Positions 16,085 through 25,247 of a stretch of DNA of 64,000 nt are shown in pieces (the first letter of the stretch is position 1; each line of letters opens with the position of its first letter). Position numbers and translations under genes: made by a program. Below the pieces are notes generated by a model, which was given only the letters and a program-made list of their open reading frames with translations, did no database searches and was not told the origin of the DNA. The stretch comes from Methanoregulaceae archaeon. Lineage in GTDB: Archaea > Halobacteriota > Methanomicrobia > Methanomicrobiales > Methanospirillaceae. The DNA is taken from the NCBI GenBank assembly GCA_021371995.1, contig JAJFVA010000020.1, positions 62,001 through 126,000 on the forward strand, given 5' to 3'.

Positions 16085-16832
16085 CTGATCTTCACGCGGG
16101 TAATTACAGTGCAGGAGCCGATGAATATTTCGGGTGAAGATTCTGCCTGAATTCCGGATAACTATCTCCGTGTTCAGTCCGCCTGCACTATCTCTGATAC
16201 GGAATCCGAACGGTTTTCAAGAACTATCGGATAATCCGGAGGAAACCTGATGCCAGGATAGAGGAAAGGGTTGAGGCATCCGGGATCCGGCCTGCCAGCC
16301 CTCTTTCATCCGGATTGTTACACCAGCCCCGTCATTGGGTATCGTTTCACAAGAGCAGTACATAACACTATGCAGGAGTTTCGATCTTCGTTAAAATTGG
16401 ATGCTTCCTTTTCTTCAACACAGGTCATTTCCCCCGGCGCCCCGCCCACAACAGCCCGGGGGTAGAGATTTTTATCGAAGAGGTTGGGATGGTTTGCTGC
16501 TCCTGAGTCATGTAAGTCATTTGATGGTGCAAAGCTTCTTTCCAGGCAGGAAACGTCCATGAGCAGGAGGTCTACAATGGCATGTTCTGCAGATTGTGTT
16601 CTGATCATGTCCGGTTCACTGATACACTGGTTTCCCGATAGAAACCCCGATGAGACGAACATCATGAAATTTCTATGGGTAAAAGAACATACACCGGTTC
16701 ACCACTTATTTATCACCAGTATGAGGATTCATCGTACTGATTAATGGCAGGACTGCAGGTAGTTGCACGGAGAGAATCTCACGCCCTATAATACCATTCC
16801 ACCGGCCGGTTTGAAAAAGAAGGGATTTCTCA
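16085..16832. other. About 750 bp with no convincing gene
   Basis: The longest frames (115 codons minus at 16318-16665, 86 codons plus at 16484-16744) have protein-like composition in neither case and match no family I know. One inverted repeat stands out: CCCCCGG at 16431-16437 pairs with CCGGGGG at 16456-16462, followed on the plus strand by TTTTT at about 16469-16473. That is hairpin plus T-run, consistent with a terminator or a structured RNA. Confidence 0.4.
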
Positions 16833-17240
16833 CTACTTCTCCCAGATTTCCATGGTATTTTCATGAGAATATTCAATCTTTTGTGGGACGAATTTCAGGA
16901 CTACAAATACAGGATTTTCCGGGTTCTGAAAATACTGTTCATACATGGGATTCCAGTATTTCTTTTTTATAGCAACATCCTCATGGACGGTGCACTTTGC
17001 CTGGATAACGACATAGGGATCTGAGAATTCCTTGCAGGACCAGATGGAGAGCGCAACTTCCGGATTTTTCTTTATCTGCCCGACTTTCCTGGAATCCTTC
17101 ATCGTGGCCCCTACAAGGGTCAGGTCGTCAAATCCCGTAAGAGCCATGAATCGCACCGCAGGCTTCCCCTCCGTGATGGTAGCAACAGCACTGACATGCA
17201 GCCCACCCATCACGGCCAGAATTTTCTCTTTGAGCGCCAT
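16833..17240 (-). CDS. Pyridoxamine 5'-phosphate oxidase-like FMN-binding protein
   Basis: About 135 residues. The fold is the split beta-barrel of the PNPOx/general stress protein 26 group: HVSAVATI, AVRFMALTGFDDLTLVGAT, a KVGQIKKNPEVALSIW stretch after SR, and a C-terminal VVLKFVPQKIEY. It probably binds FMN or F420 and acts as a reductase or oxidase of unknown substrate. The frame runs 29 codons further upstream, but the ATG at 17240 begins the conserved part (MALKEKI) and has AGGA about 9 nt before it. Confidence 0.72.
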   Translation of the reverse strand: MALKEKILAVMGGLHVSAVATITEGKPAVRFMALTGFDDLTLVGATMKDSRKVGQIKKNPEVALSIWSCKEFSDPYVVIQAKCTVHEDVAIKKKYWNPMYEQYFQNPENPVFVVLKFVPQKIEYSHENTMEIWEK

Positions 17241-17347
17241 GCGATAGAATCCTGTTCGCAGGTAATGAATCTTGGGGTCCGTTTTACCGGTGTCTTCCGG
17301 GTGAAAAGAACAGTTCAATGACTCCATTTAAAACTGGTATTTTCTTG

Positions 17348-17364
17348 AAAAAATCCCAGAAAAA
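17348..17364 (-). terminator. T-rich terminator of tRNA-Gly
   Basis: On the minus strand the tRNA 3' end is followed within 4 nt by TTTTT and then TTTTTT separated by CTGGGA. Two oligo-T runs directly after a tRNA fit archaeal termination. Confidence 0.5.
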
Positions 17365-17367
17365 GGA

Positions 17368-17439
17368 TGCGCCGACCGGGACTCGAACCCGGGTTTAGGC
17401 GTTGGCAACGCCTAGTGATAACCACTACACTATCGGCGC
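17368..17439 (-). tRNA. tRNA-Gly (GCC)
   Basis: 72 nt on the minus strand. The acceptor stem GCGCCGA pairs with TCGGCGC, with A as discriminator and no encoded CCA. The D-arm contains AGTGGTTATCA. The anticodon stem AGGCG/CGCCT encloses the loop TTGCCAA, giving anticodon GCC. The T-arm is CCGGG-TTCGAGT-CCCGG. No intron is seen. It stands alone between the FMN-binding gene and the tetrapyrrole operon. Confidence 0.95.
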
Positions 17440-17522
17440 AAAATGACTCTACTCCATTGGCAGTGAATCATAATAAGGATATCGAATAATCGCCTGAAGC
17501 CGTGTATATGGTTATTTCCTGT

Positions 17523-17537
17523 CTGTGTGACACACAG
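17523..17537. promoter_or_regulatory. Palindrome upstream of the tetrapyrrole operon
   Basis: CTGTGTG (17523-17529) and its exact inverse CACACAG (17531-17537) flank a single A. It lies about 60 bp upstream of the TATA-like box at 17599-17609. This looks like a dimeric regulator site. A second inverted repeat follows directly (17541-17572). Confidence 0.45.
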
Positions 17538-17540
17538 GAT

Positions 17541-17572
17541 CTGTCCTAACATCCCTTTTTATGGAAGGACAG
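17541..17572. promoter_or_regulatory. Second inverted repeat upstream of the tetrapyrrole operon
   Basis: CTGTCCT (17541-17547) is matched by AGGACAG (17566-17572) with an 18-nt spacer containing TTTTT. With CCTGTC at 17518-17523 and GACAGG at 17568-17573, the whole region 17518-17573 is rich in CTGTC/GACAG half-sites. It may be an operator array or a leader-RNA hairpin, depending on where transcription starts. Confidence 0.4.
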
Positions 17573-17598
17573 GCAGTGATTTCCTCAATTCCAACATC

Positions 17599-17609
17599 TT
17601 AATTTAAAC
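17599..17609 (+). promoter_or_regulatory. TATA box of the tetrapyrrole operon
   Basis: TTAATTTAAAC is centred about 28 nt before the ATG at 17632, which predicts a leaderless or nearly leaderless transcript. A second TATA-like GTATATG lies at 17503-17509 and could serve an upstream start. Confidence 0.45.
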
Positions 17610-17631
17610 ATCGTACCCAGATCTAATGCAC

Positions 17632-18255
17632 ATGATCCCCCTCATGATCGACCTGACCGGAAAGAGGGTGGTTATCTTTGGCGGGGGTGAAGTGGGGACA
17701 CGGAAAGCACGGTTCTTCTCACCAGAAGCAGAAGTGACCGTAATATCCCGCTCATTTTCACCCAGGCTTTCCGGATTAGAGATACAGCGTGTCACTCTGG
17801 ACCTTTCAAATCTGAGTGAGGATGAGATTAGTTCTCGGCTCGAAGGGGTGTTTCTGGCCGTTGGTGCTACCCCGAATCAATCCCTCAACAACCGCATCGG
17901 GAGTGCCTGCAGGAAGATGGGGGTGTTGTTCAATAATGCTTCTGGAGAAGCTGGAGATATCCTGCTCCCCTCCGTCATATGCGGTGAACACTTCCTTCTT
18001 GCATTAAGTACAGGGGGAAAGAGCCCGGCAGTATCCCGGTTCCTGCGGGAACACCTGCAGTCCACCCTCCCTGACCTTGACAGGATGGTTGGACTCCAGA
18101 ACCGGCTCCGAACGAATTTTCCCCGGAAAGAGCCGGATTCCCGGAAAAGGAAGGTTCTTGTTACAAAAGTCCTCCACGACCCCGCAGTCTGGGCAGCACT
18201 TGCGAAAGGTGAAGAGGAGGCATGGCAAATAGTTGAGGAGAAGTACCTGCAATGA
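17632..18255 (+). CDS. Precorrin-2 dehydrogenase (SirC/Met8-like)
   Basis: About 207 residues. It oxidises precorrin-2 to sirohydrochlorin with NAD+. The N-terminal MIPLMIDLTGKRVVIFGGG (Rossmann start), GEVGTRKA, FNNASG, and the dimer/helical part ALSTGGKSPAVSRFLRE follow CysG/Met8 N-terminal domains. No methyltransferase domain is fused. ATGs occur at 17626 and 17632; 17632 matches the usual start of the family and the TATA spacing. It is the first gene of the operon and overlaps hemA by 4 nt. Confidence 0.87.
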   Translation: MIPLMIDLTGKRVVIFGGGEVGTRKARFFSPEAEVTVISRSFSPRLSGLEIQRVTLDLSNLSEDEISSRLEGVFLAVGATPNQSLNNRIGSACRKMGVLFNNASGEAGDILLPSVICGEHFLLALSTGGKSPAVSRFLREHLQSTLPDLDRMVGLQNRLRTNFPRKEPDSRKRKVLVTKVLHDPAVWAALAKGEEEAWQIVEEKYLQ

Positions 18256-19526
18256 ACCAAGTCCTCTTCTCCCCCATAGCAATCGCCGGCCTCAACCACC
18301 ATACTGCAACAGTGGATATGCTTGAGGCGTTCAGGTTTTCGGACGAGGAGGTGTTTCTAAAAAAGGCGAAAGACAGGTTTCGAGGTGTCATGCTTCTCCA
18401 GACCTGCAACAGGATCGAGATCCTTGTCCACGGCGAGGCTTCATCCCTCGCATCCCTCCTGCAGGAAGAAGGGAGAAAGGATTTCTCGGTGTTATCTGGT
18501 GTTGATGCATTACGCCACCTTCTTGAACTCGCCGCGGGAATGGACTCCATGATTATCGGGGAGGACCAGATCATCGGGCAGCTCAAATCAGCCCTCGATT
18601 ATGCAAGAGAGCAGGGATGCGCAAGCTCTGTACTCGAACTTTGTGTGAACAAGGCGGTACACACAGGGATCGAAGTGCGACAGCAGACCCAGATCAACAG
18701 GGGTGCGGTCTCGATCGGGTCTGCGGCAGTCCTGCTCGCAGAAGAACAACTTGGCAGCCTTGAAGGAAAACGGATCCTTGTCGTGGGATCCGGAGAGATG
18801 GGGATGCTTGTTGCCCAGGCACTAGCTGCAAAACATCTCACTGCAATCTATGTCGCAAACAGAACGTACGGGCGTGCGGAGATCCTTGCCCGCAAAATTG
18901 GCGGGAAGGCAGTCAAGCTGAGCGATCTCCCCCGATATATGCTCCTCTCTGACGTTGTCATCTCCTGCACATCGGCCCCGCACCCTGTCATCCATTGCCA
19001 TGATCTCAGGGATATCATGAAGGGGAGGTGCTGGCCGCTCGAAGGTCACCCGCGGCCCCTGATTCTCGTGGACATAGCCCAGCCGCGGGATGTTGAGGAA
19101 GGCGCCGATGCCATTGACGGGGTCCACCTCTTCACTATTGACAGCCTCCGGAAGATCAATCAGAATACGATGAACAGCCGTAAATCTGAAGCGGTGAAAG
19201 CCCGGGCATACCTCGATGAGGAGCTCTCTCAGTTTGTTCGTCTCCTCAATGGTAAGGCAGCGGATGATATCCTTGCAATTCTTCATACCTGGGCAGAATC
19301 AATCCGTATCCGCGAGAGGGACAGGGCAATCAACCGAATCGGGCCCGGGGATGAGAGAACAAGAGAGGTGGTGGATGACCTTTCACGGGTACTGACCAGC
19401 AAGATTCTTTCCGATGTAACCTTCTCGATCAGGCTCTGTGCAGAAGAAGGCGACCTGGAATATGCAGAGTCGCTCATCGCTGCGATTACCAGAGGTGAAA
19501 AGATATGTTTCCGCAACAGCGAATGA
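18252..19526 (+). CDS. hemA: Glutamyl-tRNA reductase
   Basis: 424 residues. It reduces glutamyl-tRNA to glutamate-1-semialdehyde with NADPH, the first step of the C5 route. Visible: GLNHHTATVDMLE, the catalytic Cys52 in LLQTCNRIEI, MIIGEDQIIGQLK, the NADPH-binding VVGSGEMGMLVA, and the C-terminal dimerisation helix region. Length is normal. Its last 22 nt overlap hemB, whose AGAGGTGA site is inside hemA. Confidence 0.95.
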   Translation: MNQVLFSPIAIAGLNHHTATVDMLEAFRFSDEEVFLKKAKDRFRGVMLLQTCNRIEILVHGEASSLASLLQEEGRKDFSVLSGVDALRHLLELAAGMDSMIIGEDQIIGQLKSALDYAREQGCASSVLELCVNKAVHTGIEVRQQTQINRGAVSIGSAAVLLAEEQLGSLEGKRILVVGSGEMGMLVAQALAAKHLTAIYVANRTYGRAEILARKIGGKAVKLSDLPRYMLLSDVVISCTSAPHPVIHCHDLRDIMKGRCWPLEGHPRPLILVDIAQPRDVEEGADAIDGVHLFTIDSLRKINQNTMNSRKSEAVKARAYLDEELSQFVRLLNGKAADDILAILHTWAESIRIRERDRAINRIGPGDERTREVVDDLSRVLTSKILSDVTFSIRLCAEEGDLEYAESLIAAITRGEKICFRNSE

Positions 19527-20488
19527 GGAGGCTCCGGGGAAGGCTTATCCAGCCGTTTTTGAAAGAGCATCACCTCCGGAAGACTGATCTTGTAACGCCC
19601 CTCTTTATCGATGAGACTGCAGACTGCCCTACTCCGATTCCCACCATGCCCGGCCAGTACCGGTATCCCCTTAATGCTATCGGTGCTGCAGTGCTCCGGT
19701 TACAGGAAAAAGGGATCGGTGCGGTCCTCTTATTCGGAATTCCGGCACGGAAAGATCCCGAAGCATCTGAATCATATAACCCGGCGGGGGTCATCCAGGA
19801 GGCCGTGAGGATAATAAAATCCGTGACACCCGGGATCCTTGTCTTTACTGACGTTTGTGCCTGTGAATATACCGATCACGGGCATTGCGGGATAATCGGT
19901 GAAGGACCGTGCGGAATGGACCTGCAGAATGATCCATCGCTGGAACTGATAGCACGAATTGCAGTCAGCCATGCACAGGCAGGGACAGATTTTTTGGCCC
20001 CCTCATGCATGCTCGACGGGATGGTGGCGGTGATCCGGCAGGCTCTCGATGACGAAGGGTTCCAGGAAACCGGGATCATGTCCTATTCGACCAAGTTTGC
20101 AAGCGCCCTCTATGGCCCCTTCAGGGAAGCTGCGGATTCAGGATACCGCTTCGGCGACAGGAGCACCTACCAGATACACCCGGGCAATTCCCGGGAAGCC
20201 ATTCGCGAATCAGAGATTGATGCTCTCGAGGGAGCAGATATCCTGATGGTAAAACCGGGAATGTTCTACCTCGATCTTGTTGCATCGATCCGCGAACTGG
20301 GTCTTCCTGTTGCTGTATACCAGGTGAGCGGGGAGTATGCAATGATCAAGGCGGCTGCCACGAACGGGTGGATCGATGAGCGGAGCGTGGTAATGGAGAG
20401 CCTGATCTGTGCAAAACGTGCCGGGGCAGACCTGATTATTACGTACTATGCCGCTGATGCGGCAGGGTGGCTTGATGAAGAGCAGTGA
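19505..20488 (+). CDS. hemB: Porphobilinogen synthase (delta-aminolevulinate dehydratase)
   Basis: 327 residues. It joins two 5-aminolevulinates into porphobilinogen. It is a zinc type: C118, C120 and C128 in [14 protein letters not shown]. The two Schiff-base lysines sit in [13 protein letters not shown] and [12 protein letters not shown]. The start lies within the end of hemA and the stop within the start of hemL, 14 nt overlap. The order hemA-hemB-hemL-hemC is that common in methanogens. Confidence 0.96.
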   Translation: MFPQQRMRRLRGRLIQPFLKEHHLRKTDLVTPLFIDETADCPTPIPTMPGQYRYPLNAIGAAVLRLQEKGIGAVLLFGIPARKDPEASESYNPAGVIQEAVRIIKSVTPGILVFTDVCACEYTDHGHCGIIGEGPCGMDLQNDPSLELIARIAVSHAQAGTDFLAPSCMLDGMVAVIRQALDDEGFQETGIMSYSTKFASALYGPFREAADSGYRFGDRSTYQIHPGNSREAIRESEIDALEGADILMVKPGMFYLDLVASIRELGLPVAVYQVSGEYAMIKAAATNGWIDERSVVMESLICAKRAGADLIITYYAADAAGWLDEEQ

Positions 20489-21713
20489 GTATTTTCAACA
20501 GGCACGGATACTGATGCCGGGCGGGGTAAGCAGCCCTGTCCGGGCTATCCGTCCTTACCCTTTTTATACGAAGTCAGCACGCGGGAGCAGGATTACTACC
20601 GTGGACGGCGAAAACTTCATTGACTGCTGCATGGCCTATGGCCCGCTTATCCTCGGCCATACCCATGCACGGATCAGGGAAGCAATAAACACCCAACTCG
20701 AAAAGGGATGGCTCTACGGGACCCCTGTCCCGCTCGAACCCGAATATGCCGGAATGATCATACATGACCATCCGGGAATGGAGATGCTGCGATTCGTCTC
20801 GAGCGGGTCTGAGGCCACGATGGCGGCTATCCGGGTCGCTCGGGGTTTTTCGGGGCGTCCTGATATTGTCAAGATCGAAGGTGGCTTTCACGGTGCCCAC
20901 GATGGCGTCCTTGTCCAGGCGGGATCCGGGGCCACTACGCTGGGGGTTCCTGATTCGGCCGGCGTCCTGAAAGATGTTGTGTCCCACACCTGGCAGGTTC
21001 CTTATAATGATCCAGAGGCCCTTGAAAGCCTCCTCTCAAAAAACAACGAAATCGGAGCGTTTATCATTGAACCGGTTCTCGGGAACATCGGGCCGGTATT
21101 TCCTGAAAAGGGTTACCTGGAAGGAGTTCGTGAGATTACCCGCAGCCATGATGTCCTCCTTATCTTCGATGAGGTGATCACAGGGTACAGGGTCGGTATC
21201 GGAGGTGCCCAGGGGCAGTATAACATCAGACCTGATCTCACAACACTCGGAAAGATCATTGGAGGCGGCCTCCCGATCGGGGCATTTGGAGGGAGAAGGG
21301 AGATCATGGAACTGATCGCACCTTCAGGGCCGGTATACCAGGCAGGGACATTTTCCGGAAACCCGCTCTCCCTTGCAGCGGGAATGGCAACGATACAGTG
21401 GCTGCATGCTCACCGCGGTATCTACCGCGAGCTTGACTCTGCAGGAAAAAGAATTAGCGATGAGATAGCCGGGAAGGGGGGCTCATTTGTCCAGCGGGGA
21501 TCGATGTTCAAATTCTTCTTCAGGGCAACTCCACCAAGGAACTACCGCGAGGTAAAGGAGTGTGACACTGCCCGGTTCTCATCGTTCTGGTCTGCCATGC
21601 TGAAGGCCGGCATCTTCCTCCCCCCATCCCAGTTTGAGACCAACTTCCTCTCGGCAGCCCATGACGACCAGGATGTCGACAGGATCAGCGCAGCGTACCG
21701 GTCATGCCTGTAA
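20475..21713 (+). CDS. hemL: Glutamate-1-semialdehyde 2,1-aminomutase
   Basis: About 412 residues of PLP-dependent class III aminotransferase type, which moves the amino group of glutamate-1-semialdehyde to give 5-aminolevulinate. Key segments: [11 protein letters not shown] near the N-terminus, [27 protein letters not shown], and the PLP lysine in [18 protein letters not shown]. The frame is open nine codons upstream, but the ATG at 20475 gives the normal N-terminus ([10 protein letters not shown]). It overlaps hemC by 10 nt. Confidence 0.95.
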   Translation: MKSSEYFQQARILMPGGVSSPVRAIRPYPFYTKSARGSRITTVDGENFIDCCMAYGPLILGHTHARIREAINTQLEKGWLYGTPVPLEPEYAGMIIHDHPGMEMLRFVSSGSEATMAAIRVARGFSGRPDIVKIEGGFHGAHDGVLVQAGSGATTLGVPDSAGVLKDVVSHTWQVPYNDPEALESLLSKNNEIGAFIIEPVLGNIGPVFPEKGYLEGVREITRSHDVLLIFDEVITGYRVGIGGAQGQYNIRPDLTTLGKIIGGGLPIGAFGGRREIMELIAPSGPVYQAGTFSGNPLSLAAGMATIQWLHAHRGIYRELDSAGKRISDEIAGKGGSFVQRGSMFKFFFRATPPRNYREVKECDTARFSSFWSAMLKAGIFLPPSQFETNFLSAAHDDQDVDRISAAYRSCL

Positions 21714-22594
21714 GAATTGGCACACGAGGGAGCAGGCTTGCACTGGCACAGGCCGAGCGGGTCGCATCCCTGCTTTGGGAGAATGGCTTTGAGTCAGAGA
21801 TCGTCACTATCACCACAAGGGGAGATACCGTGGACGGAGTTCCCCTTCACGAGATTGGGGGGCAGGGCGTCTTTGTGAGGGCGCTTGATGATGCAATCCT
21901 TGAGGGATCGATCGATGCTGCAGTCCACTCCATGAAAGACATCCCCGCAAAACGGCCGGCCGGTCTTCTCACCTGTGCAATCCTTAAAAGGGATTCTCCA
22001 GCGGATTTCCTGGCCCATACCCTGCCAGAAGAAGCTATACACGTGATAGGCACCACGAGTACCCGGAGAAGAGCTCAGTTGCTCCGGCATATGGAGGGGA
22101 TTATGATAAAGCAGCTTCGCGGGAACGTTGATACCCGTCTCAGGAAGCTTTGCGAAGGCCAGTACGATGCCATCGTGCTGGCAGAAGCAGGACTTGAGAG
22201 GATGGGATTGTCGGTCCCCGGTACCCGCCTCTCACCCTCTCTCTTCGTCCCTTCCCCGAACCAAGGGACCATCGCCGTGGTGTGCCGGAATGACCCCGCA
22301 CTCTGCGGGATATTCGCACCACTCGACCATTCTGAGACAAGGGCCGATGTGGAGTACGAGCGATTTGTAATGGAGGAAGTGGGGGGCGGATGTTTCACCC
22401 CCCAGGGTATCTATTCGAACCAGGGTCACCTTATCGGAGAGATTCTCTCTCTCGATGGCAGGAGACAGGTTCGCATGGAGGATGAAATCTCCTCAAAAGA
22501 ACAGGCCAGGGCTTTTGGAAGGAAACTAAGGAGTGAAGGGATGGAACTGATCAGGGAAGCATACGAAAGGCTTGGGATTCGCGATGAAGGGTAA
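21704..22594 (+). CDS. hemC: Hydroxymethylbilane synthase (porphobilinogen deaminase)
   Basis: 296 residues. It polymerises four porphobilinogens into hydroxymethylbilane. [27 protein letters not shown] and [12 protein letters not shown] are intact, and the dipyrromethane cofactor cysteine is in [10 protein letters not shown]. The gene runs directly into cobA with 11 nt overlap. No uroporphyrinogen-III synthase (hemD) gene stands where one is often found. Confidence 0.95.
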   Translation: MPVRIGTRGSRLALAQAERVASLLWENGFESEIVTITTRGDTVDGVPLHEIGGQGVFVRALDDAILEGSIDAAVHSMKDIPAKRPAGLLTCAILKRDSPADFLAHTLPEEAIHVIGTTSTRRRAQLLRHMEGIMIKQLRGNVDTRLRKLCEGQYDAIVLAEAGLERMGLSVPGTRLSPSLFVPSPNQGTIAVVCRNDPALCGIFAPLDHSETRADVEYERFVMEEVGGGCFTPQGIYSNQGHLIGEILSLDGRRQVRMEDEISSKEQARAFGRKLRSEGMELIREAYERLGIRDEG

Positions 22595-23333
22595 AGTATA
22601 TCTTGTCGGGGCAGGTCCGGGTGGAGAGGGATTTCTCACTATCCATGCCCGTGAAGTGATCGATGCAGCCGAGGTCATTTTCTATGACCAGCTCCCGGGA
22701 GAGGAGATCCTTGCATCACTACCGGAACATGCTGAGAAGATTGACTGTGGGAAATATGGTTCCGAACACACTCTCGAACAGGATGTTATAGAAGCCCTCA
22801 TGGTCCGGAAAGCACAGGAAGGAAAACAGGTGGTCCGGCTAAAAGGTGGCGATCCGTTCCTTTTCGGCCGGGGAGGCGAGGAACTCGAGGTACTCAGAAA
22901 TGAGGGGATTGACGTTGAACTTGTCCCCGGGATTTCGAGCGCACTTGCCGTCCCTGGTGCCGTGGGTATCCCGCTCACCCACAGGAGGTACGCATCGTCT
23001 GTCACGATCATAACAGGACATGAAGACCCGGCAAAAGAGGAGTCAGCGCTCGACTGGTCAGTTCTTGCCAGGCATCCCGGGACCATCGTTATCCTGATGG
23101 GGGTGAAAAATCTTCCCCTGATTGCCGATGCGCTCATACAAAAAGGAAAAGATCCTGCAACCCCGGTCGCTATTATCGAGCGGGGATTCCGGAAGGACCA
23201 GAGAGTTACTACAGGGCCACTCAGCCGGATTGGTACCATTACCCTGGAGAGAGGAGTAAAGCCCCCGGCAGTGATTGTGATCGGATGGGTAGTTTCGCTC
23301 TACCAGGAAGGAGAGGGGATAATCCCTCTCTGA
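22584..23333 (+). CDS. cobA: Uroporphyrinogen-III C-methyltransferase (SUMT)
   Basis: 249 residues of the tetrapyrrole methylase family. It methylates uroporphyrinogen III at C2 and C7 to precorrin-2, the branch point for siroheme and cobamide. GAGPGGEGFLTIHA, the SAM-binding RLKGGDPFLFGRGGEE, and VPGISSALAVPGAVGIPLTHR are present. The ATG at 22584 was chosen over an upstream TTG, since it gives the family start [12 protein letters not shown] 67-bp gap, the only sizeable one in the block, follows. Confidence 0.94.
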   Translation: MKGKVYLVGAGPGGEGFLTIHAREVIDAAEVIFYDQLPGEEILASLPEHAEKIDCGKYGSEHTLEQDVIEALMVRKAQEGKQVVRLKGGDPFLFGRGGEELEVLRNEGIDVELVPGISSALAVPGAVGIPLTHRRYASSVTIITGHEDPAKEESALDWSVLARHPGTIVILMGVKNLPLIADALIQKGKDPATPVAIIERGFRKDQRVTTGPLSRIGTITLERGVKPPAVIVIGWVVSLYQEGEGIIPL

Positions 23334-23354
23334 TTCAGCCTGACGCCGATTTAT

Positions 23355-23374
23355 CCAAGTATTAATACCTTAAT
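23355..23374 (+). promoter_or_regulatory. AT-rich element with palindrome before cbiT, possible internal promoter
   Basis: GTATTAATAC (23359-23368) is a perfect 10-bp palindrome in an AT-rich stretch, 33 bp before the cbiT ATG. Its position fits a TATA box for a separate cbi transcript, or an operator over one. Confidence 0.4.
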
Positions 23375-23400
23375 ACAACCGTACTTTAGTCAGGTGCCTG

Positions 23401-23928
23401 ATGAGCCTGCCCGGCGGACCTACAAAGGATGAGATCATGGCGGTCTCGCTTGCAAAACTCTCACTTCAGAGCAGCGATATCTTTTTGGACATCGGTTGCG
23501 GGACAGGCACGGTTGCCGTCCGGGCGGCACAAAAGGTTAAGAAGGTGTACGCAATCGATATTCGTGAAGAGGCTGTTGCCTGTACGAGGGATCTTGCTCA
23601 ATCATGCGGGATAACCAATCTTGAAGTCAGCCTCGGGAACGGGGCAGACCTGGTGAAGCGGCTCCCCCGTATCGATGCTGCTTTTATCGGAGGATCGCGT
23701 GACCTGGCACGGGTGCTCTCCCTGCTATCAGAAAAGAAGGTCCGTTCAGTTGTTGTGAACGCGGTTCTTCTATCGACCCTGCATGAAGCAGTTACTACGA
23801 TGCAGAAGTTGTCGATATTTAAGGAGGTCATCCATGTTTCGGTTTCACGCTCAACGCCTCTTGGAGGGGGGCTGATGTTCCGGCCGCTTGACCCGGTGTA
23901 TATCATTGTAGGGGGATGCCTGTGCTGA
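23401..23928 (+). CDS. cbiT: Cobalt-precorrin-6B C15-methyltransferase (CbiT)
   Basis: 175 residues with a class I SAM methyltransferase fold. It methylates C15 and decarboxylates the C12 acetate in the anaerobic corrin pathway. PGGPTKDEIMAVSLAKL and the SAM motif LDIGCGTGTVAVRAA, followed by VYAIDIREEAVACT, are typical. The C5-methylating partner CbiE is a separate gene at the end of the block. It overlaps cbiL by 13 nt. Confidence 0.92.
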   Translation: MSLPGGPTKDEIMAVSLAKLSLQSSDIFLDIGCGTGTVAVRAAQKVKKVYAIDIREEAVACTRDLAQSCGITNLEVSLGNGADLVKRLPRIDAAFIGGSRDLARVLSLLSEKKVRSVVVNAVLLSTLHEAVTTMQKLSIFKEVIHVSVSRSTPLGGGLMFRPLDPVYIIVGGCLC

Positions 23929-24530
23929 TCGGGCTTGGGCTAGGTCCCGGGGAACCGGAATACCTGACTCTTCGGGCAGTGCGGATTCTCCGGGAGGCCG
24001 ATGCGGTATTTGTCCCAGGAAAAATCGCACAGGATCTTGTTTCTCCCTACCGGCATGCCGAGATCCTTGATTTTCCGATGACCGGTGATGAAGTAAGAGT
24101 CCTTGCCTGCATGGAGCAGAATGCAGACCGTATCGCAACCGTTGCACGTTCCGGGATGGCAGTGCTCGGAATACTTGGTGACCCGAATTTCTTTTCCACC
24201 TATACCCGGCTCAATGCAATCATGAAGACCCTTTACCCTGATATCAGGTGCAGGACCGAGCCTGGAATCAGTGCGATCACCGCTTTTGCCTCAGTTGCGG
24301 GCCTCTCGCTATCCGGAGGGTTTCTTGTCACCGACGGCCCGGCCGAAGCTCAGTCCCGGATTATGCTCAAAGTCCGGCATCCTCGCCAGGTTGCAGACAC
24401 TCTGAGAAAAGAGGGCTACCGGTCCTTTGTGCTCGTTGAACGGATGTGCATGGAGGAGACCCACGTGTACCGGGATGACGAGCTTCCCGATGAGAGCGAT
24501 TATATGAGCGTGCTGTACGCGGAGCGGTGA
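23916..24530 (+). CDS. cbiL: Cobalt-precorrin-2 C20-methyltransferase (CbiL)
   Basis: 204 residues, a tetrapyrrole methylase. It methylates C20 of cobalt-sirohydrochlorin/precorrin-2. LIGLGLGPGEPEYLTLRAVRIL, an ILGDPNFFSTY segment and EPGISAITAFASVAG are family-like. The ATG at 23916 sits directly behind GGGGG; a GTG at 23922 has better spacing to it and could be the true start. It ends next to the cbiF ATG. Confidence 0.9.
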   Translation: MPVLIGLGLGPGEPEYLTLRAVRILREADAVFVPGKIAQDLVSPYRHAEILDFPMTGDEVRVLACMEQNADRIATVARSGMAVLGILGDPNFFSTYTRLNAIMKTLYPDIRCRTEPGISAITAFASVAGLSLSGGFLVTDGPAEAQSRIMLKVRHPRQVADTLRKEGYRSFVLVERMCMEETHVYRDDELPDESDYMSVLYAER

Positions 24531-25247
24531 ATGTCAAAGATCTATTTTGTAGGTGCAGGTCCCGGTGATCCCGGCCTGATCACGGTCCGTGGTATGGATC
24601 TCTTGTCCCGGGCCGATGTCCTGATCTACGCAGGCTCTCTCGTCAATCCCGATCTGGTGGCCCGCTCTAAGGCACGAATCAAACTTGACAGCTGGGGAAA
24701 GACGCTCGAGGAGATTGTTCCCCTCATGGTTCGCGAGGCCCGGGAGGGGGCGCTTGTCGTGAGGCTCCATTCAGGGGACCCGGCACTTTTCGGGGCTGTA
24801 GTCGAACAGATGCAGCTTCTTGAAGAAGCTAAAATCTCCTATGAAGTTATCCCGGGTGTCTCCTCGCTCTTTGCCGCTGCGGCAGCGCTCGGGACCCAGC
24901 TCACCCTTGGAGGGGTTTCAGATACCCTTATCGTCACCCGCCCGGCAGGAAAAACCCTCGAGCGGGATGATATCCATGACCTCTCTGCCCATCGTGCCAC
25001 CATGGTCTTCTTTCTCGGGGCTGACCAAATAGAAGAGATCATTGCAAAACTGCAGTATCCACCCTCCACACCGGCAGCAGTGATCTACCATGCGAGCTGG
25101 CCGGACCAGAAGATAATCCGGGGAACCCTTGCTGACATCGCCGGAAAGGCATCAGAGGCAGGGATCCGGAAATCAGCACTGCTCCTGATTGGTGGTGTAC
25201 TCAAACCCTCAGGATCTGGCCACAGGAGGTCGGTGCTCTACTCATGA
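24531..25247 (+). CDS. cbiF: Cobalt-precorrin-4 C11-methyltransferase (CbiF)
   Basis: 238 residues. It methylates C11 of cobalt-precorrin-4. FVGAGPGDPGLITVRGMDLL, LIYAGSLVNPDLV and RLHSGDPALFGAVVEQM are characteristic for CbiF/CobM. GGAG is 6 nt before the ATG. It overlaps cbiG by 4 nt. Confidence 0.94.
   Translation: MSKIYFVGAGPGDPGLITVRGMDLLSRADVLIYAGSLVNPDLVARSKARIKLDSWGKTLEEIVPLMVREAREGALVVRLHSGDPALFGAVVEQMQLLEEAKISYEVIPGVSSLFAAAAALGTQLTLGGVSDTLIVTRPAGKTLERDDIHDLSAHRATMVFFLGADQIEEIIAKLQYPPSTPAAVIYHASWPDQKIIRGTLADIAGKASEAGIRKSALLLIGGVLKPSGSGHRRSVLYS

Noticed and set aside
16318-16665. 115-codon minus-strand frame
   Set aside because: Composition does not look like a folded protein and nothing recognisable appears; treated as part of the gene-free stretch.
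24820-25032. Several 60-140-codon frames antisense or out of frame to the cobamide genes
   Set aside because: All lie inside well-supported genes and encode low-complexity Ser/Arg/Pro-rich products typical of shadows in GC-rich DNA.
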